16,679 nt of DNA, taken from JAWLDB01 sp041686915. GTDB taxonomy: Bacteria > Bacillota > UBA994 > UBA5500. The notes below the pieces were generated by a model. The model did no database searches and was not told where the DNA came from. It was given only the letters and a program-made list of their open reading frames with translations. Numbering within the stretch: the first letter of the stretch is position 1; every line of letters starts with the position of its first letter. The stretch lies in the NCBI GenBank assembly GCA_041686915.1, contig JAWLDB010000040.1:1-16679 (forward strand). The letters are read 5' to 3'. Both the position numbers and the translations under genes were made by a program. Of the stretch, positions 1-8,900 are shown one piece after another.

Positions 1-70
1 GTTTGTTGGCTCTGTCATCTTGGCCACACTAATACGCCTGGCAGTAGACAGAGTCAGAGGCAGGTGATGC

Positions 71-168
71 ACGGGAAGACTCGTTCCGGGGCTCAAGACT
101 AGAACAGAGAGCATCACGCTTAGTGTGACTGCTCTCTGCTTACCGTCAGAAGGGCCAGCCTAGCCGAT
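71..168 (-). repeat. Repeat copy 1: terminator hairpin plus tmRNA-3'-end-like flank (degenerate)
   Basis: This is the most decayed of three related repeats (others at 14019-14118 and 15961-16098). It shares the CAGAGAGC...GCTCTCTG hairpin, a CGGGAAGA-containing left flank, and a right flank (142-168, ACCGTCAGAAGG-GCCAGCC-AGCCGAT) that matches 16066-16095. The stretch that in copy 3 forms the tmRNA acceptor and T-arm is missing here, so the hairpin joins almost directly to the right flank. It sits just downstream of the VOC gene on the minus strand. Homology was judged by eye. Deletion inside an older complete copy is an inference. Confidence 0.55.
105..138 (-). terminator. Hairpin terminator downstream of the VOC gene
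   Basis: Arms 105-112 and 131-138 pair perfectly over 8 bp, and inner arms 114-117 and 125-128 add 4 bp. Read on the minus strand the hairpin lies 68 bases after the VOC stop codon and is followed by a short, weak T-rich tail (TTCTAGT). It probably ends transcription of that gene, though less efficiently than copies 2 and 3 because the T-run is poor. Confidence 0.5.
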
Positions 169-206
169 GAGTCGCTGACAAAGAGTCCATTCCGGCAATA
201 GAGTTC

Positions 207-572
207 TTATATAAACATACACCAGTTCACGCCAAATCTATCAACTAGCCCAAACATACATTTGCTATAGAAGCACTCGCCTAACGGGTAGGCAATGTCC
301 GCCCCTTCTTTTAACGCTTCATATGCGTTTTTAACCTTCTCAATTTCGGACTCTTCAAGTTGGAAGCAGAACTGCATCGTATTGCCCGGCACTCTCTCAT
401 CAGCAGCCTCTGATATCGCTAGTATTTGTCCATGTGCATCCAACTCTGCATGCAGATAGCTTCCATCATCGTTCTTATGCTCACTTACAAGTCTTGCGTC
501 AAAAGCCTTTTGGTAAAGCTTGACCGCTTCAACGCTGCTCTTAATATAGATCTGCATCATTGATCGTAACAT
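207..572 (-). CDS. VOC-family (glyoxalase/PhnB-like) protein
   Basis: This 121-residue protein has the size and pattern of single-domain vicinal-oxygen-chelate proteins of the PhnB/YjdN group. Visible marks are the helix VEAVKLYQKAF near residues 14-24, the strand YLHAEL with a candidate metal-site His41, a central 'MQFCFQLE' strand with a following helix (66-90), and the terminal DRFGVNWCMFI strand (111-121). Such proteins are small cytoplasmic enzymes or resistance-type binding proteins; the substrate cannot be read from sequence. An open frame runs upstream to 659, but I chose ATG 572 because GGGAGG lies 7 bases before it and the family usually begins here. No partner gene is adjacent, and the hairpin at 105-138 lies downstream. 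Family assignment is confident; function is unknown. Confidence 0.85.
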   Translation of the reverse strand: MLRSMMQIYIKSSVEAVKLYQKAFDARLVSEHKNDDGSYLHAELDAHGQILAISEAADERVPGNTMQFCFQLEESEIEKVKNAYEALKEGADIAYPLGECFYSKCMFGLVDRFGVNWCMFI

Positions 573-803
573 TTTCGAGCCTCCCATCTCATATCTGATC
601 TTCCTTGCTGCCAATAATGCTAACACAGTACTTGATCGTGCCCTCCTGTAGCATAACACTAGCTCTCTTACTGCCTAGCCTAAATGTGAAAGACCATATG
701 TTCCTACCCCTCATATTCACATACGTACACAGATTTCCCTTCCTTTGGCGATAGTCGAGAGTTTCTGTTACTTTCAAGAGACATATCCCTTTTTATAGAT
801 ACC

Positions 804-1016
804 ATGGCTGCAGAAACTGACTTGAACCTGTATACCAATAATGAGAAGCAGGCCTATGACGGAAAGGAAAATACCTCAGGGAATATCCTGAAAAATGACG
901 GGTACATCACTTTTAAACTGGCAGAGCTGAATACTACCCCAACCAAGGGACTCAAATACACAGCAGGGCAACAATCGTCTGCTTCTATGAAGTTGGACCG
1001 GATGATTAGCATCTGA
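804..1016 (+). CDS. Unassigned small ORF or gene fragment
   Basis: I do not recognise this 70-residue product. It is polar, with no membrane segment or signal peptide, and reads like the end of a longer protein (for instance NDGYITFKLAELN, then a Ser/Gln-rich tail). The frame stays open upstream to about 690 with no start codon, and ATG 804 has no Shine-Dalgarno site. It is therefore either a 3' gene fragment or a chance ORF. The one supporting feature is the good hairpin terminator that starts 25 bases after its stop. It is the only plus-strand candidate gene in the window and converges on the radical SAM gene. Confidence is low. Confidence 0.3.
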   Translation: MAAETDLNLYTNNEKQAYDGKENTSGNILKNDGYITFKLAELNTTPTKGLKYTAGQQSSASMKLDRMISI

Positions 1017-1040
1017 ACCGAGCATTCGACAAAACAGAAA

Positions 1041-1075
1041 CGGAGAGTCTCACAAATGTGAGGCTCTCCGTTCTT
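1041..1075. terminator. Bidirectional intrinsic terminator between convergent ORFs
   Basis: Arms 1041-1053 and 1058-1070 form a 13-bp stem with one T-G wobble around the loop AAAT. It is followed by TTCTTT on the plus strand and by TTTCTGTTTT on the minus strand. It can serve both the plus-strand ORF ending at 1016 and the radical SAM gene ending at 1102. Confidence 0.85.
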
Positions 1076-1101
1076 TATCAGCGTATGCGCCGATACAAGC
1101 C

Positions 1102-2226
1102 TTACAAAACCAGATCTCCTGGTCTATAGCCATCCGGCAGTTCTTCTTCACTAATAAACTGGAAGTGTTCATCACGCAGTATGGGCAAAAAGAATTCATA
1201 TGGGATCCTCGAAAACTCACAGCCATAATTGCTGGCCCCAAACCACATGCCCTGTTTACTGCTTAGATTTAAGCCTCTGGCAAACTTGGTGTAGTTTGAA
1301 CAGTCATGAACTACCAAGTCCCAGTTCTCTTCCGCTGCTGTTTTCATGAGCTTTAGGGTCAGTTCTCTACTCCAGATCGGAGATATATACCCGTGTCTGG
1401 AAATGTACATGTTTTCGCCATAATAGTTACCTATGTTGTTTGCATTTAAGTGCAACTCCGCACAATTGATAAAGTCAAGCTTGGTGGCCAATATCTCATG
1501 CTGCTTTCTGAGGAATGCCTCATAGAACGCAGGAGTCATCGGAGTTTCAATACCTACGCGCTCAATATACTCCTTAGCTATGCCCATGTTTTCAATTACC
1601 CTGTCCGAACACTCAGAAGCGCCCAAATTAAACCGTATCTCGTTAAGACCGGCTTCACCCAATGCCCTTAGAGTCTTCTCCGAAGCCAAAGTGCCATTTG
1701 TGTACATGTGCTGATGTATCTTGGCGTCGCTGAATTTCTTTATAACAGGCAAGTATTTTTCGATCTCCATGAAAGGCTCCAAATAAACGTAGGAAATGCC
1801 TGTGGGCTTGCTATAGACGGAAAGCAGCAAATCAAGATCCTTCTCATAGAACTTGGTGCCGCCAATTTCCCACATACCCTCGCCAATCGGAGCCATGTCT
1901 TCCAACTGGCCGTAATTGTAACAGAAACTGCATTCCAAGTTACATTTATTAGTTTTCCTTACTGCGCCTAATCCTGTTCCTAGCAGACAGGAACGACAAC
2001 CATTTGGGAAGTTGCTGTCTGGCCCCACGTAATATGTTCTGTTCTCAAGGGTTTTTAAGCCGCCAATTTGCGACATCAACACTTCATTTCTGGAGTCAAT
2101 CGCTACTTCAATTTGTGCAAAAACAGAGCTAATGATCTCTTGGTGTTTTACGCTGATTTCCTCGTCCTCAGGCAATATCGAGTAAAACTCAAACCATGCC
2201 AAAGCATCCTTATTAGAAATCTTCAT
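1102..2226 (-). CDS. Radical SAM protein
   Basis: This 374-residue protein carries the CX3CX2C iron-sulfur motif CNLECSFCYN (Cys95, Cys99, Cys102), which holds the [4Fe-4S] cluster that cleaves S-adenosylmethionine. Further marks of the TIM-barrel core are YTNGT (175-179) and LNEIRFNLGA (194-203). A second pair, CRSC (Cys77, Cys80), lies just before the core, and more cysteines follow (205, 255, 309, 336), so an auxiliary cluster or metal site is possible. ATG 2226 follows AAAGGAGG with an 8-base gap, a strong ribosome site. The terminator at 1041-1075 lies downstream. The region upstream is an IS66 remnant, so the promoter may lie inside old transposon DNA. No substrate protein or partner enzyme is adjacent, so I cannot assign a reaction. 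The superfamily call is secure; the subfamily is not. Confidence 0.9.
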   Translation of the reverse strand: MKISNKDALAWFEFYSILPEDEEISVKHQEIISSVFAQIEVAIDSRNEVLMSQIGGLKTLENRTYYVGPDSNFPNGCRSCLLGTGLGAVRKTNKCNLECSFCYNYGQLEDMAPIGEGMWEIGGTKFYEKDLDLLLSVYSKPTGISYVYLEPFMEIEKYLPVIKKFSDAKIHQHMYTNGTLASEKTLRALGEAGLNEIRFNLGASECSDRVIENMGIAKEYIERVGIETPMTPAFYEAFLRKQHEILATKLDFINCAELHLNANNIGNYYGENMYISRHGYISPIWSRELTLKLMKTAAEENWDLVVHDCSNYTKFARGLNLSSKQGMWFGASNYGCEFSRIPYEFFLPILRDEHFQFISEEELPDGYRPGDLVL

Positions 2227-2242
2227 AATGTGTCCTCCTTTT

Positions 2243-2260
2243 GTGAGTCACGGGGACGGA
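2243..2260. other. GTGAGTCACGGGGACGG motif (REP/RAYT-type remnant)
   Basis: The string GAGTCACGGGGACGG, in reverse CCGTCCCCGTGACTC, resembles short sequences that from memory recur next to REP-associated (IS200-like) tyrosine transposases in Clostridia. No such transposase is present here. It lies between the radical SAM ribosome site and the IS66 remnant. It resembles the motif at 16283-16306. Assignment rests on recall only. Confidence 0.3.
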
Positions 2261-2289
2261 TAGGCGGGGATGAGCCCCAACTATCGCCG

Positions 2290-2587
2290 TGTCTCTTTTC
2301 TGTTACATCACACTCACAGCAAACCTTCTCCTTGGCAGGCGTGCTCCCTGACTTCTATCGGTAGATTATCCGGCAGCTTATCGTTAACCCGTCGCTTCCG
2401 TTTGCGGTAAGAATGGAAAGCTGGTCGTACTCGCTCTTCTCATTGGACGCGCCAAACTACCTATGACGAGAAAAGCGCATCTACAACAATCAACAGGTGA
2501 ATCCACCTGCTGCTGTAGACGCGCGTAGTCTGCTTGCAGAGACTCGAGAGATTCGAATTCGGTTCCGCTAATCGTCATTATTTCCAT
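2290..2587 (-). pseudogene. tnpC: IS66-family transposase (TnpC) remnant, N-terminal part, frameshifted
   Basis: Read on the minus strand from ATG 2587, the first 29 codons give the IS66 TnpC start, including ISGTEFESLESLQ and LQQQVD (to about 2501). The frame then shifts. The next IS66 block appears in another frame as MRFSRH-R-stop-FGASNEKSEYDQLS, the well-known 'FGASSEKSEYDQL' region, with an in-frame stop. Further on come DKLPDNLPIEV and, after another shift, PAKEKVCCEC, which fits the CxxC of the IS66 zinc-finger region. At least two frameshifts and one stop make it inactive. About 100 codons remain of a protein usually near 500, and the catalytic DDE domain is gone. A TGGTATAAT sequence (extended -10 type) lies just upstream of the ATG. 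The remnant abuts the radical SAM gene and may contribute its upstream control region. Confidence 0.8.
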
Positions 2588-2878
2588 GGAATGATTATAC
2601 CATAAAACGGCCATAAGCCCGTAGTATCGTGCCTTTGAGCCGCCTCGTTCCACCTTTGACGAAGTTTCAGCCCTACTTCGGAGCAATCTAACAGTATGCA
2701 CAGCTCTTCTCCCGCTAATCTCAACGCAAATAATGTCGGGTCTGCGACTCTGACTCTGGAGGCCTCGCTCTTGGGTTCGGGTATCTGAAGCAGCCCTTAG
2801 ATGACGTTCGCGACGCTACTTACGCCTCCATATAGGAAAGTCGTTACTTCTCTAACCCTTGTTTGTATTGCGAAAAGA
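2588..2878. other. Non-coding gap between IS66 remnant and giant-gene terminator
   Basis: I see no convincing gene, RNA or repeat here. Short open frames exist on both strands but lack ribosome sites and family-like sequence. Part of it may be further decayed IS66 DNA, since TnpC genes normally follow tnpA and tnpB, but I could not recognise TnpB residues. Confidence 0.4.
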
Positions 2879-2904
2879 GAGCCGCGCTCCCCTGAGCGCG
2901 GCTC
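2879..2904 (-). terminator. Intrinsic terminator of the giant surface-protein gene
   Basis: A perfect 11-bp GC-rich stem (GAGCCGCGCTC, 2879-2889 with 2894-2904) surrounds a 4-base loop. On the minus strand it is followed by TCTCTTTTC. It lies 29 bases after the stop codon of the 3570-residue ORF, so it very likely ends that transcript. Confidence 0.85.
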
Positions 2905-2933
2905 CTGTCTACCTTGTGTTCTGCTGTTGACTG

Positions 2934-5900
2934 CTACTGGTTCTCGGCCAGGCGAATGGTGATCAGAGTGCTGGGATCCCAAGTGACTTCGAAGCCCAGC
3001 TGTTCGCTGACAAAGCGCAAAGGAATCATGGTCCGCCCGGGTGCCAGTTCTGGTGCAACCAGTGCCCCACTAGCGCCGACAATTGGTGTTCTGACGCCAT
3101 TGATATACGCGTCAGTGGAACCTATGGTGAGCACCACGGTCCTCTGCTTGTAGGTCATGGTGGCCGTCTTGGTGAGGTCATCCCACTGGAAGCTCACCCC
3201 AAAGTCCTCCAACATTCTGACGGGCATCATGGTGTCCCCATTACGATAGTAGCAGGCAACCATGTCACGATTCAGCCCGGCGATGGTGTAGCCAGGGACG
3301 CCGACTGTGGTGGCCAGGTACTCCTGATTGGGCTTCACCACGACAAAGCTGCTGAACTCGTTGACGATGAAACTCACGCTCTTCAGGGTGTACCGAACTC
3401 GCTCCTCACCCTGTTCATCGACATACGGGGTCTCGAGAATGTCATAGGTGACGTCGTAGATTATCTCCTGACTGCCGCTGCTATGGACGGCAAAAGTCAT
3501 CAGCCCGGCAAGGAAGACCTGACGAGCAGCGTCATTCTCTGGCAGGTCAGTCCCCAGATCAATCGTGACCTTAGTGGGACCTGTGAGATCCGTCTCTACG
3601 TTCATGGCCTCACCGATTGACTCTGTTCCTGCTGGTAACAGATGGCGCACAGTCTCGGCTGGCTGGCGATCAATGGCAACAACCAGACTCTGTTGCTGAG
3701 CAGCCATGGCCTCCACCAGTTGCGGTGGGAGAGAGAGTGTGCCATGTGGTGTGGAGAGATTCAGAGTCATGCCAGATGCTGCAGCAAGGACCTCTGTTGG
3801 AATAGCGACTTCAACTACGGGCTGACGTTCTGCCTCGTCAACCTCGAATTCGCCCACACTGATGTTCACTGTCTCACTACCCGCTGCCTTGTCTGTCGTG
3901 ATCGACTGCGCAAAGCTAGTTGGAGCGCTGATGCGTTCCAGCGTTCTGCCATCATCGAGGGTCGTGCTCTCTGACTCCAGCGCCACTTCTGTGACAGTGC
4001 CATCAGGAGAGATGGTGATGATTCTGTGCGGGCTCTCTGGTGCAGGCGGCACAGGCGGCACAGGCGGCAGAGGCGGCAGAGGCGTCCCGCCTCCACCGCT
4101 CTCGTGAGCGGCAAAGACTGCAGAGATAGTGAAATCTCTGTTGGGCACGGTCAGCGTGATCTCTCTACCGTACTTTCCAGCTGCGGTGCCACCCCATGCA
4201 CTCAGATAATGGCCGCTGCGTGACGTTGCAGTGATCGTCAGCTCGGTTCCGACCGGGATGGTGAAAGCCAACGCCGGCTCGTCTGCAGCCGCCGTGCTGG
4301 TGTCGGCCAGGGTAATCGTCTCCTCGCTCGCATTCACATATGTCACAGCTATTGAGCCGTTCTGGGGAACGGTGACAGTGGCCGTCGGGTGCGCGAACTC
4401 GGCGCCAATCTTGATCTCTTCCAATTCGCCCACCGTCAAGCGAATCACGGTGCCCGTCTGGCCACCCACATCATCTGTCCATCCCTTAAGGAAGTACCCG
4501 ACGTCAGGTGTGGCGGTGATGTTAAGTTCAGTGCCGACAGGAATTTCAGTGCCGTTGCCGACAGTCTGTGCATCGCCATTTTCATCCATATAGGTGACGT
4601 CGATGGCCCCATTCGTGGGTGGTGTGATGTTCACAACCGGCTTGACTGCTCTGATAGTAGTTAGAATGGCGTCTTTCACATTGGCTACGGTAATCACGTA
4701 GCTGCCATCCTGATTCACCACCGAGACCACGTTCTCAGTGATGCCCTCTGGACTACCGATGTCAGTCAGGCAGTTCACTCCACAGATGTTCAGAGAGGTG
4801 AAGTAGCTACCCGCATCGGCTGCAACGGTGAAAGTCACCGTGCCCCTGTCGCGAATCTCGCTGGCGGTGCCCACGTCGGCGGGGATCTTCAAGCCGGGGG
4901 TCACGGTATAATATCCCCCGTTTAACTGACTCCCACTGTTCGGGATGGAGTACGTCACCAGGGGCTCAAAGGCCACTTCGATGACCGTGTCCACGGTCAC
5001 GCTGTTCAGGGTGAGGGTCTTGGACAGCTCATCCTGCACCACCCCGTTGACCGTCCATTGCTTGACCATGTAGCCACTATCCGGCACTGCTGTGATCACC
5101 ACGTCCATACCGCTGGTGATCTGCACGCTGGAGGTGGATAAGTTAGCAGTGCTCATCAAGTTGGCGTTCAGATAGCCGACCTGCACCCCACTGTAATCAA
5201 GGGTGCCGTGCAGGTCGTTCTCGCATGCTGCCAATTCGATCATCGTCGCCGGCGTAAAGGCTGCACTGATATCGATGTCTTCAGCTACTCCCGTGAGAGT
5301 GAGCACAATGCCATCGGCTTGCGCATCAGTACTCAAGTTGCTCGTTAGGATAGTCCATCCGGCAAAGGCATTGCTGGCATCATGCCTCATCGCGGTCAAG
5401 GTAACTGTCCCATGGCGAGGAACTGTTACAACTGTCGCGTTAGCCACGGCCGGAGCGTCACCCACCTTAGCGGTGACAGAACCATAACCGGTTCCGCTGG
5501 TGACAATGCTGATTGTATAAGTAGGAATGGGCATGAACTCCACTGTGACCGTCGTGTCTGCAGTCAGATTATCGATCGTGTACTCAGTGTTCTCGGTCAC
5601 GGTGGTCGTCTCGTTAACGGTCCACTCTTTGACCTGGTAGCCGTCTGCCGGTGAAGCAGTAAATGTGACCGTGCTGCCGGCGGCAACTCTGGCCGGTGTG
5701 GCTATCTGGGCAGAGCCAACAGTTGCGGAGATTTCCCCATTCAACGCATCGGTGGCAACGAAGTCAACCACATAGTCGCACCGCTCGAAAGCGACGGCTA
5801 CTGAAGCAACCCCATTGATGGTCAACTGATGGCTTAGTTCATTGTGGCCAACGGCTACGTTGTTCACCGTCCAGCCAGCGACGCGGTAGTTGTTGGCGTC

Positions 5901-8900
5901 ACCCCGAGCCACTGTCTCTGGGATGGCGATGAAGGTGATTACGTCGTTGGCCGCAGCATAGCTGCCGCTGGCAAAGTCAGTTCCATTCCGCGTTGCTGTC
6001 AATGAGCCGCCGGTGCCCGTCACACCGTATGTGATCGGCAAGTTCTCATCCTCTGTGAAACATGCCTCGACGGTGGTAGCGGCTGTGATAGTCAGGCTCA
6101 AGGTATTCGCAGTCTCTGCGCTGCTGACGCCGTCCACTAGCCAGCCGCTGAAGGCATAGCCTGGATTGGCTGTAGCAGTGAATTTGACAGTGGAATCGCC
6201 CACAACAACGGCAGGACTGTTGCCGATGGAGTTGTCACCGATTGAGGCCGCAACTGAGCCGTTCAGACCGCTGTAGGTGACAACATAGGAGACGCGCTCA
6301 AACCGAACGCTGACAACGGCGCCAACGCCGGCCGTGGCCTGATAGACGTAAGTTGTCCCCGTCTCGCCGGCCTGCTTCTCGCCGTTCACATACCAGCCCT
6401 CTACCTGATAGTCAGTGTTGGAGGGCTCGGCGGAAAAGGTGATGGTTCCGTCGATGGTCAAGGTGTGCCCACTGCTGATACTGGTGGTCTCGCCGAACTC
6501 GCTGGTCAGCAGCGCCCCGGTGATTGTGCCATTACCATTGCCAACTACATATGTGACTTTGTCGCCAATCAACTCATACTGCACCTGCACATCGTAGTTG
6601 TCCGCAGAACCTTGCTCCACTGTCAGGATCAGCTGGTTCGGCCGGCTAGCCGCCACCTCTGCCCCGTCGATGCGCCAGAATTTAGCCATGTATCCGCTAG
6701 CGGGTTCAGCCGTGAAGGTGACAACAGAGTTGGGCCACGTGACGTGTTCGTCAGAGTAGCCCCGCTTCACGGTGATGCTGCCGTCACTGTCCGTGATGGG
6801 ATAGCCGCTCACCGGTTGGTTATTGCTATAGGTGCGGCTGATCTCTGCGGATATAGTACCGTTTACTCCCCCTGCTTCGTTGCCGTTGGTGTCATGCACA
6901 CCGTAGGTTATGTCTACAGTTGGGATCTCAACGAAGCTTGCGGTGACTATTGTGGCTGCCGCGGGCATGGTGAAAGTCGTGCCATCCACCGCATTGCCCC
7001 CGTATGACCAGCCGTCGAACCTGTAATCAAGGGCAGGCGTGACGGAAGCCAAACTGATGGTCTCTCCAGCGATGGCCTGACCCTGTTCCTTGGCGGCGAT
7101 GGTGATATTGCCCCCAACCAGATTGCTATCAACGGACAATGGGTATAGCATTGCAGCCTCAGCCACAACGGTCGCATCGGAACTAAGCTGATCAATGGTG
7201 TAGACCCAGCTGCCATTTGGTTGTTCAGTGCCGCTGACGTCGTTCACGGCAAACTCTGTGATGCGGTAGTCGTTCACCGGCTCGGCGGTAAGCTCTACCT
7301 TGCTGCCGCTCAGGACATAGTCCGTCGTATCAGTGCTGGCAGTCCTTCCGGCGTAGGTGGCCGGCGTATAGGTCCTAGTCACAGTCACGTTGGTCAGATT
7401 ATAGGTCAGCGTTCTCTCCACCAAATCAGTGAAGTAGACCTTGATTTCCGCCGTGCTGCTCGCAGCCAAGCGATCGATGGTCAATGTCTCACCGATGAAA
7501 GTAGTGTCGTCGGTAGTCTTCACCGTTTCCCCGTCTACGGTCCAAGAGGCAACCATTTTGCCTGCGCCTGGAACCGCAGTGAGAACTACCGTGGTACCAT
7601 TGCCGACCAAGCTGCCACTGGCAAAGGGCACACCATTACTCGTAGCGGAGGTGATGCTGCCGTCGCCTTCAACGTCGTAGGACACCGTGGCAAAGGACAT
7701 TGGAATGAAACGAGCCGCCACGGTCGCATTCTCAGCAATCGACTCGAGAGTGAGCACGTTTTCTGGGGACTCATCCACCACATCGCCAACCGTCCAGCTT
7801 CGGAGCATGTAGTTGGTATCGGGGATGGCTATGATCACTACGCTGTCTCCCGCATAGGCGGTGATGCTTGTTCCGCTGGCGAGAGTTGCATTTGTGGGCG
7901 CGTCGCCGGAGTAGCCGGCCTTGCCATAAATCACGGAGTAAACCAACCTGCCCCCGGAGTTATGGGAGGCGGCTACAGTGTAGCTGTTCGGATTGGCAAT
8001 GAACACGGCCTCCACCGCTGTTGCCGCTCCTAGTTGGGCAATACTCAGGGTCCTGCTCGTCCCGGCGGCATGGCCATTCACTGTCCACTGACTGAAGGTA
8101 TAGCCCCAAGCCTCAACTGCCGTGAACGTGAGGGACTTGCCTCCAGATACATCCCGGGGTTCTGAGAAATCAGTAGTCACATTGTCAACCTTTACAGTCA
8201 CCCTGTTGTTCGAGGTTGTGTCGGGCTGCTGAACAGTGACCGAGACGGAATAGGCATTCTGACCTGTTCCTACCTCAACATTGGTGTTGGCGGTGATGGT
8301 GAAGGTGTAGCTAGCATCGCCTACCATGCCAACAGACTCTCCATTTACAGACCATCTAGCGGTATCAGACAAGCTATATCCCGTTCTCGGTTTGACGGTG
8401 ACTTCTGTGTCACCAGGAATGCTAACTGTGGAGGTACTGGTCGTGCGCACCATGTTGCCAAAGCCATCATCAAGCAGATAGGTGGCTTCCAGGCCAGCGC
8501 CCAGAGTGAGTTCGTAGCTGTCGCGTTCAAACACTGCACTGAGGATCGTGTCGACTTGACCCATAGTCACAGTTGTTCGTGAGGTTCCCGCTGTCGGGTC
8601 ATACTCTCCGAGGAAGTTGCTGTTGGTGCTTCCGGCCAGGGTCCACTGCACAAAGTGGTAACCCTGAGCGGGGGTCGCCAAGAAAGTATAGCTGGCGCCC
8701 GGCTGTGCCACGGCACCGCTCTGAATGTCATTGTCCACGGGGGTTACGGTCCCGTCAGTCCTGCTGCTGCTTGCCGACTGAAAATGAAGCCTGTTCTTAG
8801 CAAGCTCAAATTCCACTGTAATGACCGTGTCATTAGCAGTCGTCTGATAAGTGAAGGTAGTCGCCGTTGTCTCCGTCGTGGTCTCAGTGCTGCCTGCCTC

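Noticed and set aside
589..777. 62-residue minus-strand ORF upstream of the VOC gene
   Set aside because: It starts with TTG, lacks a Shine-Dalgarno site, overlaps the VOC ribosome site and shows no recognisable family sequence.
7221..8033. 270-residue plus-strand ORF, and others such as 10587-11282, inside the giant gene
   Set aside because: They are antisense shadows of the GC-rich B-repeat coding sequence, with no ribosome sites and no family-like sequence.
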